From assembly GCA_900321265.1 (NCBI GenBank), contig ONVJ01000240.1, forward strand, positions 1 to 5,327: a DNA stretch of 5,327 nt, in the 5' to 3' direction. Source of the stretch: an uncultured Eubacteriales bacterium. Lineage in GTDB: Bacteria > Bacillota > Clostridia > Oscillospirales > CAG-272. Below the pieces are notes generated by a model. That model searched no databases, was not told the origin of the DNA, and saw nothing but the letters and a program-made list of their open reading frames with translations. This document shows, piece after piece, positions 1 to 5,277 of this stretch; positions within the stretch are counted from its first letter, which is position 1; each line of letters opens with the position of its first letter. A program made the translations under genes and the position numbers.

Positions 1-62
1 TACTCGGACGGCCCGCAGTCTGCTGCCGCGGGATCCGGGTCCCCGAAAGGATCGGAAGATGA
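1..62 (+). other. Unassigned 5' edge: possible tail of an upstream gene
   Basis: All three + frames are open from the window edge, so this may be the C-terminal end of a preceding gene. One frame stops at TGA 60-62, which would form the same ATGA overlap with the next start as four junctions further on. Its last residues would be Arg- and Cys-rich and match nothing I recognise. A second frame stops at TGA 67-69 and would encode a Gly/Ser/Ala-rich tail, a plausible disordered C terminus. I cannot decide between them or name the gene. In many Firmicutes the gene before rqcP is hup (HU) or mazG, but neither reading looks like the usual HU end. A weak inverted repeat (CCCGC 12-16 with GCGGG 28-32) has no T-tract and is not called a terminator. 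Confidence 0.3.
46..51 (+). promoter_or_regulatory. Ribosome binding site of rqcP
   Basis: AAAGGA lies 7 bases before the ATG at 59. This spacing is normal and supports that start. No -35/-10 promoter pair is visible in the 58 bases before the gene, which suggests transcription enters from further upstream. Confidence 0.6.
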
Positions 63-346
63 GACTTGACAAATATCTGAAGGTGTCCAGACTGATAAAA
101 CGCAGGACGGTGGCAAACGAGGCCTGCGACGCCGGATATGTTTCGGTAAACGGAAGGACCGCCAGGGCGTCTTTGGACGTCGCTCCGGGCGACATTATTG
201 AGATAGCCTTCGGAAGGCGGGTGCTCAGGGTGCGCGCGGTCAGGACAGACGGCGTCGCGACTAAGGAATCGGCCGGGGAGATGTACGAAACTCTGGAGGA
301 AAGGATCCTTTCCCCGGATGACGGGAATAGGAGGGAGGAAGAATGA
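59..346 (+). CDS. rqcP: RqcP (YabO-type) S4-domain ribosome quality control factor
   Basis: This 95-residue protein is an almost stand-alone S4 RNA-binding domain. The N terminus MRLDKYLKVSRLIKRR is nearly identical to the RqcP (YabO) family, including Arg2 and Arg16, which contact 23S rRNA and tRNA in the B. subtilis protein. The S4 fold continues through the turn around VSVNGRTA (28-35) and VAPGDIIEI (41-49), followed by a short basic strand and a charged tail (83-95). In the known system RqcP works with RqcH on 50S subunits carrying a stalled peptidyl-tRNA and helps add C-terminal alanine tails that mark the peptide for degradation. It is cytoplasmic. Length fits the family (B. subtilis about 86 residues). 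The stop overlaps the next start as ATGA at 343-346. Hsp15 is the related alternative, but it is longer and mainly proteobacterial. Confidence 0.93.
   Translation: MRLDKYLKVSRLIKRRTVANEACDAGYVSVNGRTARASLDVAPGDIIEIAFGRRVLRVRAVRTDGVATKESAGEMYETLEERILSPDDGNRREEE
329..338 (+). promoter_or_regulatory. Doubled, strong ribosome binding site of divIC
   Basis: Two overlapping purine-rich Shine-Dalgarno sequences lie inside the 3' end of rqcP: AGGAGG at 329-334 (8 bases before the ATG at 343) and GGAGG at 334-338 (4 bases before it). This is the strongest such signal in the window and sets the divIC start. It suggests that divIC can initiate well on its own despite the ATGA overlap. Confidence 0.7.
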
Positions 347-663
347 GCTCGAGAACAAGGTTTCTGACACGGGACGCCGACTCTCCGCTCGGCAAAGCCG
401 CGATATTCGTCAAGCCCGCGGTAATAGTCGTCTGCCTGCTCCTTATAGTCATGTCGGTCAGGATCTTCTTCGATTATTCCGAACTCCTTGCCGAAAGAGA
501 GCGCAGGGAGGCAGAGCTGACCAGACTGAACGAGGAGATCGACGAACTCAAATACTATATCAGCGCGCCGATGGACGAGGCTTACGTCAGAAAATTCGCC
601 CGGGAGAGGCTCGGGCTCGTCCCCGCGGACGAAAAGATCTATTTCACCGGCAGAGCCGGCTGA
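343..663 (+). CDS. divIC: DivIC/FtsB-family septum formation protein
   Basis: A 106-residue single-pass membrane protein with the DivIC/FtsB layout. A short cytoplasmic N terminus (1-20) precedes one hydrophobic segment (about 21-43, centred on VIVVCLLLIVM). An extracytoplasmic coiled coil rich in Glu, Arg and Leu follows (about 45-73). The C-terminal signature around AYVRKFARERLGLVPADEKI (80-99) is the conserved ARE-LG-V--(G/D)E motif of the family. Such proteins join FtsL and DivIB/FtsQ in the divisome subcomplex that controls septal peptidoglycan synthesis by FtsW/PBP. DivIC beside rqcP is standard in Firmicutes and supports DivIC over a generic FtsB name. The spore-coat-region genes yabP and yabQ, which separate the two in B. 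subtilis, are absent. Identification rests on topology, the C-terminal motif and context, because these proteins diverge fast. Confidence 0.88.
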   Translation: MSSRTRFLTRDADSPLGKAAIFVKPAVIVVCLLLIVMSVRIFFDYSELLAERERREAELTRLNEEIDELKYYISAPMDEAYVRKFARERLGLVPADEKIYFTGRAG

Positions 664-682
664 CATCGGGGCTTGAGGACTT

Positions 683-1090
683 ATGAAGAGAAAAGAAGCA
701 AGGGCCGAGGCCATGAATCTGGTCTTTGAGTCGGCCTTCAGGGAATGGGAGGCTCCGGCGGATATCTACCGCAAGGCGGTCTGCGACAGGGGCTTCGAAG
801 AGGACGATTATATAAAAGACGTGTTTTTCGGCGTCTGTGAACACCTCGAACTGATCGACGGAAAGATATCCGCCTATTCCAGGGGATGGAGCACCGGAAG
901 GATATCGAAGGTGGCTCTCGCGGTCATGCGCGTCGCCGTCTACGAGATCCTCTTCCGGGAGGACGTTCCCGACAGGGTCGCCATAAACGAGGCTATCGAG
1001 TTGATAAAGACCTATGACGACGAGGAGCAGGTGAGAAAATTTGTCAACGGAGTGCTGAACTCTGTCATAAAGGAAAAGACAGAAGAATGA
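683..1090 (+). CDS. nusB: Transcription antitermination factor NusB
   Basis: A 135-residue all-helical protein, typical of NusB in length. The N-terminal KRKEARAEAMNLVF (2-15) corresponds to the Arg-rich helix that helps bind boxA RNA. WSTGRISKVALAVMRVAVYEIL (69-90) and VPDRVAINEAIELIK (95-109) are the two best-conserved family blocks, and RKFVNGVLNSV (118-128) is the C-terminal FVNGVL signature. NusB with S10 (NusE) binds boxA in rRNA leaders and keeps RNA polymerase from terminating early, so it acts in the cytoplasm on rRNA synthesis. The start is the ATG at 683, with GAGGA at 675-679 only 3 bases upstream, a tight spacing. It follows divIC after a 19-base gap, the largest between genes here. 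In B. subtilis nusB heads the route to xseA through folD, so its position before a TsaD paralog and xseA fits. Eight of its 11 Arg codons are AGA/AGG. Confidence 0.95.
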   Translation: MKRKEARAEAMNLVFESAFREWEAPADIYRKAVCDRGFEEDDYIKDVFFGVCEHLELIDGKISAYSRGWSTGRISKVALAVMRVAVYEILFREDVPDRVAINEAIELIKTYDDEEQVRKFVNGVLNSVIKEKTEE

Positions 1091-2082
1091 GCGCCTCCAA
1101 AGCAGCCGGCGGGCAGCTCTTCTGCGGGTTCGACACCAGCAACTACACGACCTCCGCCGCCGCGGTATCCTCCCTCGGAGAACCCGCCGCCAATCTCAAG
1201 GTCCCGCTTCCCGTCGCGAAGGGCGGAAGAGGGCTGAGGCAGTCGGAGGCTCTGTTTGAGCACATCAGGAATCTGCCCGGGCTCGCCCGCTCTCTCTCTG
1301 AGATCATTTCGGAAAGCGGAGCTCTTCCTCTGGCGGTCGCCGCGTCGTCCGCGCCGAGGACCGCAGAGGGCTCATACATGCCCTGCTTCAGAGCCGGCGT
1401 CGCCGCCGCCGAAGCCTTCGCAGCCGGCGCCGGCATTCCCTGCTTCAGCTTTTCTCACCAGCAGGGGCACGTCGCCGCGGCCTACCGTATGTCTGGAGCC
1501 GAGGCGGCGGAGGGGAGAAGACGCTTCACCGCCTTCCACGTCTCGGGAGGCACGACCGAGATCCTTTCGGTTGACCCCGTCCCGGGAGATCCGCGGATCG
1601 GACTGCTGGGAGGCAGCAGCGACCTGAACGCCGGGCAGGCGGTCGACAGAGCCGGTGTCGCCATGGGGATGACCTTCCCCTGCGGCGCCGAGATGAACGC
1701 CGAGGCCGAGGCCTTCGTCTCGGCTGGCGGGAAGCTGTCGGGTCCGCCGGCGAAGATCTCGGTGAGCGGACTGTCATGCTCTCTCTCGGGGCTTGAAAAC
1801 CGGGCGGCCGACCTGATCGCGCGGGGAGCCTCCCGGGGAGAGGTATCGCTCTTCGTCTTTGATTTTATCGGGAGAACGCTTAAAAAGCTCGCGGAGAACG
1901 CCGCGGCGGTGACCGGCAGTCTGCCGGTCGTCTTTGCGGGCGGAGTGATGAGCAATACCCTGATAAAGAGGATCCTGTCCGAGCTCCCCCGTGTTTATTT
2001 CGCAGATCCCGCCTATTCGGCGGACAACGCCGTCGGGATCGCCCTTCTGTGCAGGGAAAAATACTATGCGGAGAACAGATGA
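1087..2082 (+). CDS. TsaD/Kae1-like paralog (peptidase M22 family), function unknown
   Basis: A 331-residue ASKHA-fold protein related to TsaD, the tRNA N6-threonylcarbamoyladenosine transferase. Aligned by eye to E. coli TsaD, the metal ligands are kept as His124 and His128 (SHQQGHVAAAY) and Asp313 (SADN). Nucleotide-contact positions are kept as VSGGT (152-156), Asp187, Gly200 and Asn290 (GGVMSN). The N-terminal phosphate loop is GFDTSNYTTS (14-23) rather than GIETSCDETG. The AGPGLVGALLVG-type segment before the central helix is replaced by SAPRTAEGSYMP (88-99). That replacement and the low overall similarity show it is not the canonical TsaD. I recall similar M22 paralogs in Clostridia, often in this setting. 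It starts by ATGA overlap with nusB and ends 17 bases inside xseA, implying co-expression. Its substrate is unknown, and a protease activity should not be assumed from the old family name. Fold assignment is confident; function is not. Confidence 0.82.
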   Translation: MSASKAAGGQLFCGFDTSNYTTSAAAVSSLGEPAANLKVPLPVAKGGRGLRQSEALFEHIRNLPGLARSLSEIISESGALPLAVAASSAPRTAEGSYMPCFRAGVAAAEAFAAGAGIPCFSFSHQQGHVAAAYRMSGAEAAEGRRRFTAFHVSGGTTEILSVDPVPGDPRIGLLGGSSDLNAGQAVDRAGVAMGMTFPCGAEMNAEAEAFVSAGGKLSGPPAKISVSGLSCSLSGLENRAADLIARGASRGEVSLFVFDFIGRTLKKLAENAAAVTGSLPVVFAGGVMSNTLIKRILSELPRVYFADPAYSADNAVGIALLCREKYYAENR

Positions 2083-3322
2083 AGAAGAGCGGAGAGACTG
2101 GATAACAGTCTCTGAACTCAACAACTATACCAGGGCCCTTATGGACGGCGACCCGGTACTTTCGTCGGTCACCGTCAGGGGCGAGATATCCAATTTCAAG
2201 CGCCACTACACCGGACATATATATTTTTCGATGAAGGACGCGTCGGGCGCGCTGAGATGCGTCATGTTCGCGTCGTCGGCGCAGGGGCTGGCATTCGAGC
2301 CTCGCGACGGCGACGACGTCCTCGCCTTCGGCAGGGTGTCGGTCTTCCCGCGCGACGGCAGCTATCAGCTCTACGTGAACAGGATGATCCCCGCCGGGAG
2401 GGGAGAGCTTGCAGCCGCCTTCGAGGCGCTCAAGAAGAAGCTCGCCGCCGAGGGTCTGTTCGACTCCTCGAAAAAGAAAAAGCTGCCGCCATATCCCGAA
2501 AAGATAGGCATCGTCACCGCGGAGGGCGGAGCTGCGATAAAGGACATGCTCAACATTACCGGAAGGAGATTTCCCTCCGCCGGCATCTATATCTACCCGG
2601 CGCTCGTCCAGGGGCCGGGAGCCCCGGCGAGCCTCATCGCCGGACTCGACTTTTTCAACGGCAGATTTCCCGTCGATCTGATAATCATCGGACGCGGGGG
2701 CGGCTCGGTCGAGGACCTCTTCTGCTTCAACGACGAGGCGCTTGCCAGAAAGATCGCCGCCTCACATATCCCGGTGGTATCCGCAGTCGGTCACGAGACC
2801 GACTTCACCATCGCCGATTTCGCCGCCGACCTCAGGGCCCCGACACCATCCGCGGCCGCCGAGCTCGCGGTCCCCGACCGGGAAGTGATAAAGCGCCGCC
2901 TGAGAGATCATCTGACGAGGATCGGAGGATCCTTCAGGACGACTCTCAAGCTGGCCGAGACGAGGCTGGCGTCGCTTTCGGCCTCTCCGGTGCTTCGCTC
3001 TCCCGAAGGCATGATCGACAGGCTTACCGAGGAGATCGCGAAGCTGGCGTCCGCCGCCGATTCAGCCTATTCGGCGGCAGTCGCCCGGAAGGAAAAGGAG
3101 CTTGTCGGGCTCGTCTCGGGACTTGAGGCGATGAATCCGCTGTCGGTGCTGACCCGCGGATACGCGGCCGTCAGCAAGGGCGGAAGATACGCGGGAGAGA
3201 TCGGCGACCTTGATGTCGGCGACAGCATCACGCTGGAGATGTCGGGAGGCAAGGCCGAGGCCACAGTCGACTGCGTTTATCCCGCCGGAACCACAGAAAC
3301 AAGGAGCACAGACCGGAAATGA
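2066..3322 (+). CDS. xseA: Exodeoxyribonuclease VII large subunit
   Basis: A 418-residue catalytic subunit of exonuclease VII, which degrades single-stranded DNA from either end to short oligonucleotides. An N-terminal OB fold (about 13-105) opens with ITVSELNNYTRAL and contains VRGEISNFKRHYTGHIYFSM. The catalytic domain follows: KIGIVTAEGGAAIKDML (146-162), GRGGGSVEDLFCFNDE (209-224), VGHETDF (241-247) and DLRAPTPSAAAELA (255-268), all hallmark blocks. A helical, probably coiled-coil region (about 271-355) would carry XseB, and a C-terminal segment begins at NPLSVLTRGYA (357-367). The frame stays open upstream to an ATG at 1991, but the extra 25 residues lie inside the preceding gene and match no XseA sequence. 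ATG 2066 starts just before the OB fold and gives a 17-base overlap. The protein is somewhat short (E. coli 456, B. subtilis 448), with all core motifs intact. Confidence 0.94.
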   Translation: MRRTDEEERRDWITVSELNNYTRALMDGDPVLSSVTVRGEISNFKRHYTGHIYFSMKDASGALRCVMFASSAQGLAFEPRDGDDVLAFGRVSVFPRDGSYQLYVNRMIPAGRGELAAAFEALKKKLAAEGLFDSSKKKKLPPYPEKIGIVTAEGGAAIKDMLNITGRRFPSAGIYIYPALVQGPGAPASLIAGLDFFNGRFPVDLIIIGRGGGSVEDLFCFNDEALARKIAASHIPVVSAVGHETDFTIADFAADLRAPTPSAAAELAVPDREVIKRRLRDHLTRIGGSFRTTLKLAETRLASLSASPVLRSPEGMIDRLTEEIAKLASAADSAYSAAVARKEKELVGLVSGLEAMNPLSVLTRGYAAVSKGGRYAGEIGDLDVGDSITLEMSGGKAEATVDCVYPAGTTETRSTDRK

Positions 3323-3588
3323 CTAACGAAAATGAGAAAAAAAGACCGGGATCCGCGCCCGACGGAGAGCAGGAAGTCCCGGCTGAGGAAATAAAATTCG
3401 AAACGGCTCTCGCGAGGCTCGAGGAGATAGTCAGGACGCTTGAGGGCGGCCGCTGCCCGCTCGAGGAATCGATGAGATACTATGAGGAAGGCGTAAGGCT
3501 GGTCAGGATCTGCAACGAAAAGCTTGACGTCGCCCGCCGGAAGATCGTAACGGTCACCGGCGGAGATCTACCGGAGGGTGACGACTGA
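3319..3588 (+). CDS. xseB: Exodeoxyribonuclease VII small subunit
   Basis: An 89-residue helical-hairpin protein. The core from KFETALARLEEIVRTLEGG (26-44) through PLEESMRYYEEGVRLVRIC (47-65) to NEKLDVARRKI (66-76) is the complete XseB signature: two helices separated by the GG-x-PLEE turn. Several copies bind along the helical arm of each XseA to form the active cytoplasmic exonuclease. The N-terminal 25 residues are charged, variable and probably disordered, and the tail is acidic. The start is an ATGA overlap with the xseA stop at 3319-3322, with AAGGAG at 3301-3306 as a rather distant ribosome binding site (12 bases). Coupled translation would help keep large and small subunits in proportion, since XseA without XseB is harmful in E. 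coli. Confidence 0.94.
   Translation: MTNENEKKRPGSAPDGEQEVPAEEIKFETALARLEEIVRTLEGGRCPLEESMRYYEEGVRLVRICNEKLDVARRKIVTVTGGDLPEGDD
3573..3578 (+). promoter_or_regulatory. Ribosome binding site deciding the ispA start
   Basis: GGAGGG lies 11 bases before ATG 3590 and directly abuts an in-frame GTG at 3578. A ribosome binding site with no spacer cannot serve the GTG, so ATG 3590 is the better start even though 11 bases is on the long side. The site is within the last codons of xseB. Confidence 0.55.
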
Positions 3589-3589
3589 T

Positions 3590-4492
3590 ATGCCCGACCG
3601 TTTTGACAGGGTTAGAGCTGCCCTCGCCGACTGCGCCGCGCGCACAGAGGCGGAGCTCGCTTCGCTCTATCCTGAGGATCCCGACCGGGATATCTCAAAG
3701 GTGTACGAGATAGAAAAGTACAGCCTCATGGCCGGAGGGAAGAGGATAAGGCCCTTCCTTGTAACCGGGTTCTGCGCCGCCTTCGGAAAGGACCGGGACG
3801 CCGCGGCGCTCAGGCTCGCGGCCGCGGTCGAGATGATGCACACCTTCTCGCTCATACACGACGATCTTCCCTGCATGGACGACGACGATCTGCGCCGCGG
3901 ACGTCCGACCTCCCACAGGATGTTCGGCGAAGCGCCGGCGCTCCTCGGCGGAGATTCCCTCTCGATCAGGGCTTTTGAGACTGTCATGAGCGCTCCGATG
4001 TCTGCGGAAGAGCGGTGCAGGGCCGCGTCGGCGCTTGCCGACGCCGCCGGCAGCCGCGGAATGATAGGCGGTCAGATGAAGGACATGCGCGGCGAGACCG
4101 AAAGGCTGGATTTCGCCTCTCTTTTGAAGCTGCACTCGCTCAAGACCGGGCGGATGATAATGCTGTCCGCCTACCTCGGCTGCGTCGCCGCGGGACTTGC
4201 TGACGGCGATCCACGGACGGTCGCGGCGGGAGAATACGCCTCGAAGCTCGGTCTCGCCTTCCAGGTGACCGACGACATACTCGACGCCGTCGGAGACGAG
4301 AAAACCTTGGGAAAGAGCGTCGGCGGGGACGCCGGGCACGGGAAAACGACCTTTCTCACATATATGAGCCCCGAAGAGGCGGGAAGATACGCCGCGAAGC
4401 TGACCGAAGAAGCAAAGGAGGCCCTCGCGCCCTATCCCGAATGCGGGCTTATGTGCGATCTCGCCGATCTGCTCGCGGTCAGGAAAAAATGA
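3590..4492 (+). CDS. ispA: Farnesyl diphosphate synthase (geranyltranstransferase)
   Basis: A 300-residue all-helical trans-prenyltransferase that condenses IPP with DMAPP and then GPP to give farnesyl diphosphate (C15), the precursor of undecaprenyl carrier lipid and quinone side chains. Visible motifs in order: GGKRIRP (49-55, IPP binding); the first Asp-rich motif DDLPCMDDDDLRRGRPT (91-107), with the four-residue DDxxxxD spacing of bacterial FPP synthases; GGDSL (120-124); GMIGGQMKDM (157-166); LKTG (184-187); and the second Asp-rich motif FQVTDDILD (224-232). GKSVGGDAGHGKTTF (241-255) follows. The residue five before the first motif is Phe (Tyr in E. coli IspA), so an aromatic side chain is kept, consistent with a short product. 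Length matches the family. ATG 3590 lies one base after the xseB stop, and the stop overlaps tlyA as ATGA. The xseA-xseB-ispA order is widespread in bacteria. GGPP synthase is a less likely alternative. Confidence 0.92.
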   Translation: MPDRFDRVRAALADCAARTEAELASLYPEDPDRDISKVYEIEKYSLMAGGKRIRPFLVTGFCAAFGKDRDAAALRLAAAVEMMHTFSLIHDDLPCMDDDDLRRGRPTSHRMFGEAPALLGGDSLSIRAFETVMSAPMSAEERCRAASALADAAGSRGMIGGQMKDMRGETERLDFASLLKLHSLKTGRMIMLSAYLGCVAAGLADGDPRTVAAGEYASKLGLAFQVTDDILDAVGDEKTLGKSVGGDAGHGKTTFLTYMSPEEAGRYAAKLTEEAKEALAPYPECGLMCDLADLLAVRKK

Positions 4493-5277
4493 GAGCCGAC
4501 GTATATCTCTTCAGAGGCGGATACGCACCGTCAAGGGAATCGGCAAGGCGCTCGGTGCTCGCGGGACTCGTGACGGTCGACCGGCGCCTGATAAGCAGGC
4601 CCTCGGAGGATATCGACGAGTCGGTCCCCCACGACGTCGTCTGCGAGCCCGATTGCCCCTATGTCAGCAGGGGCGGACTTAAGCTCGCCGGAGCCCTCGA
4701 CGCCTTCGGGATCAATCCCTCAGGCTTCGTCTGCGCCGATATCGGCGCGTCATCCGGCGGGTTCACAGACTGTCTCCTCTCGCGCGGCGCCGCGAAGGTA
4801 TTCGCGATCGACTCGGGCAGGGGCCAGCTGGCCGGGCGGCTCTCATCCGATCCGAGGGTCGTCAGGATAGACGGCTTCAACGCGCGGGAGCTGACTCCCG
4901 AAACGCTGGACTGTCTCTGCGACATGGCGGTAATGGACGTCTCCTTCATCTCGCAGACCCTCATCCTCCCGGCCCTCTGCGGGGTGCTGAAACATGGCGG
5001 AATCGCGGTGACCCTCGTCAAGCCCCAGTTTGAGGCCGGACGGGGAGCCGTCGGGAAGGGCGGAATAGTCAAAGATCCTGCCGACCGGAAGAAGGCGGTG
5101 CTGAAGGTGCTTTCGGCAGCCCGGGACTGCGGACTCATTCCTCTGGGCGTCATGCGTTCGCCTCTTAAGGGCGGCGACGGCAATATCGAGTTTCTGGCTC
5201 ATTTTGTAAGACCCATCTTTGCCGGTCCGTCCGACGCGCCGGATACCGCGTCGCTTATCCGCGGGATCGAGTTCTGA
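4489..5277 (+). CDS. tlyA: TlyA-family rRNA (cytidine-2'-O)-methyltransferase
   Basis: A 262-residue protein with an N-terminal S4 RNA-binding domain (about 1-60) and an FtsJ/RrmJ-type SAM methyltransferase domain (about 60-245). The linker runs into the conserved VSRGGLKLAGAL (59-70). The SAM-binding motif is DIGASSGGFTDCLL (84-97). The catalytic Lys-Asp-Lys-Glu set appears as Lys65, Asp150 (AVMDVSF), Lys178 (LVKPQFE) and Glu234 (GNIEF). Mycobacterial TlyA 2'-O-methylates C1409 of 16S and C1920 of 23S rRNA, which sensitises to capreomycin. Here the N terminus begins nearly at the S4 domain (MRADVYL), as in shorter type I proteins thought to modify only 23S rRNA, but I cannot settle this by eye. 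The frame is open upstream to ATG 4441, but the extra 16 residues are Arg-rich and unlike the family; ATG 4489, overlapping the ispA stop, fits. A haemolysin label is obsolete. B. subtilis has dxs between ispA and this gene; here there is none. Confidence 0.93.
   Translation: MRADVYLFRGGYAPSRESARRSVLAGLVTVDRRLISRPSEDIDESVPHDVVCEPDCPYVSRGGLKLAGALDAFGINPSGFVCADIGASSGGFTDCLLSRGAAKVFAIDSGRGQLAGRLSSDPRVVRIDGFNARELTPETLDCLCDMAVMDVSFISQTLILPALCGVLKHGGIAVTLVKPQFEAGRGAVGKGGIVKDPADRKKAVLKVLSAARDCGLIPLGVMRSPLKGGDGNIEFLAHFVRPIFAGPSDAPDTASLIRGIEF

Noticed and set aside
1482..1955. A 157-codon open frame on the - strand opposite the TsaD paralog
   Set aside because: Composition is Pro/Ser/Ala/Arg-rich with no motif, and it mirrors conserved codons of the TsaD-like gene.
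1991..2065. Extended XseA start at ATG 1991
   Set aside because: The added 25 residues overlap conserved codons of the TsaD paralog in another frame and match no XseA N terminus; ATG 2066 sits just before the OB fold.
1087..2082. Annotation as an O-sialoglycoprotein endopeptidase
   Set aside because: This historical M22 label comes from a mistaken assignment for the family; the visible residues fit an ASKHA nucleotide-binding enzyme and show no support for peptidase activity.
3578..3589. GTG 3578 as the ispA start
   Set aside because: The GGAGGG sequence abuts it with no spacer, and it adds only four non-conserved residues; ATG 3590 has a usable spacing.
31..3680. Six copies of the palindrome GGATCC, more than the roughly two expected at this base composition
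   Set aside because: The five copies inside genes fall in coding contexts such as AGG ATC C and GAG GAT CC, which use favoured codons; spacing is irregular and no larger repeat surrounds them.
3695..4339. A 214-codon open frame on the - strand opposite ispA
   Set aside because: It lies wholly opposite a gene with every farnesyl diphosphate synthase motif, has no recognisable protein features, and long antisense frames are expected in GC-rich coding DNA.
4659..5183. A 174-codon open frame on the - strand opposite tlyA
   Set aside because: It is Pro/Ser/Arg-rich, low in information and fully opposite a well-conserved methyltransferase; a shadow.
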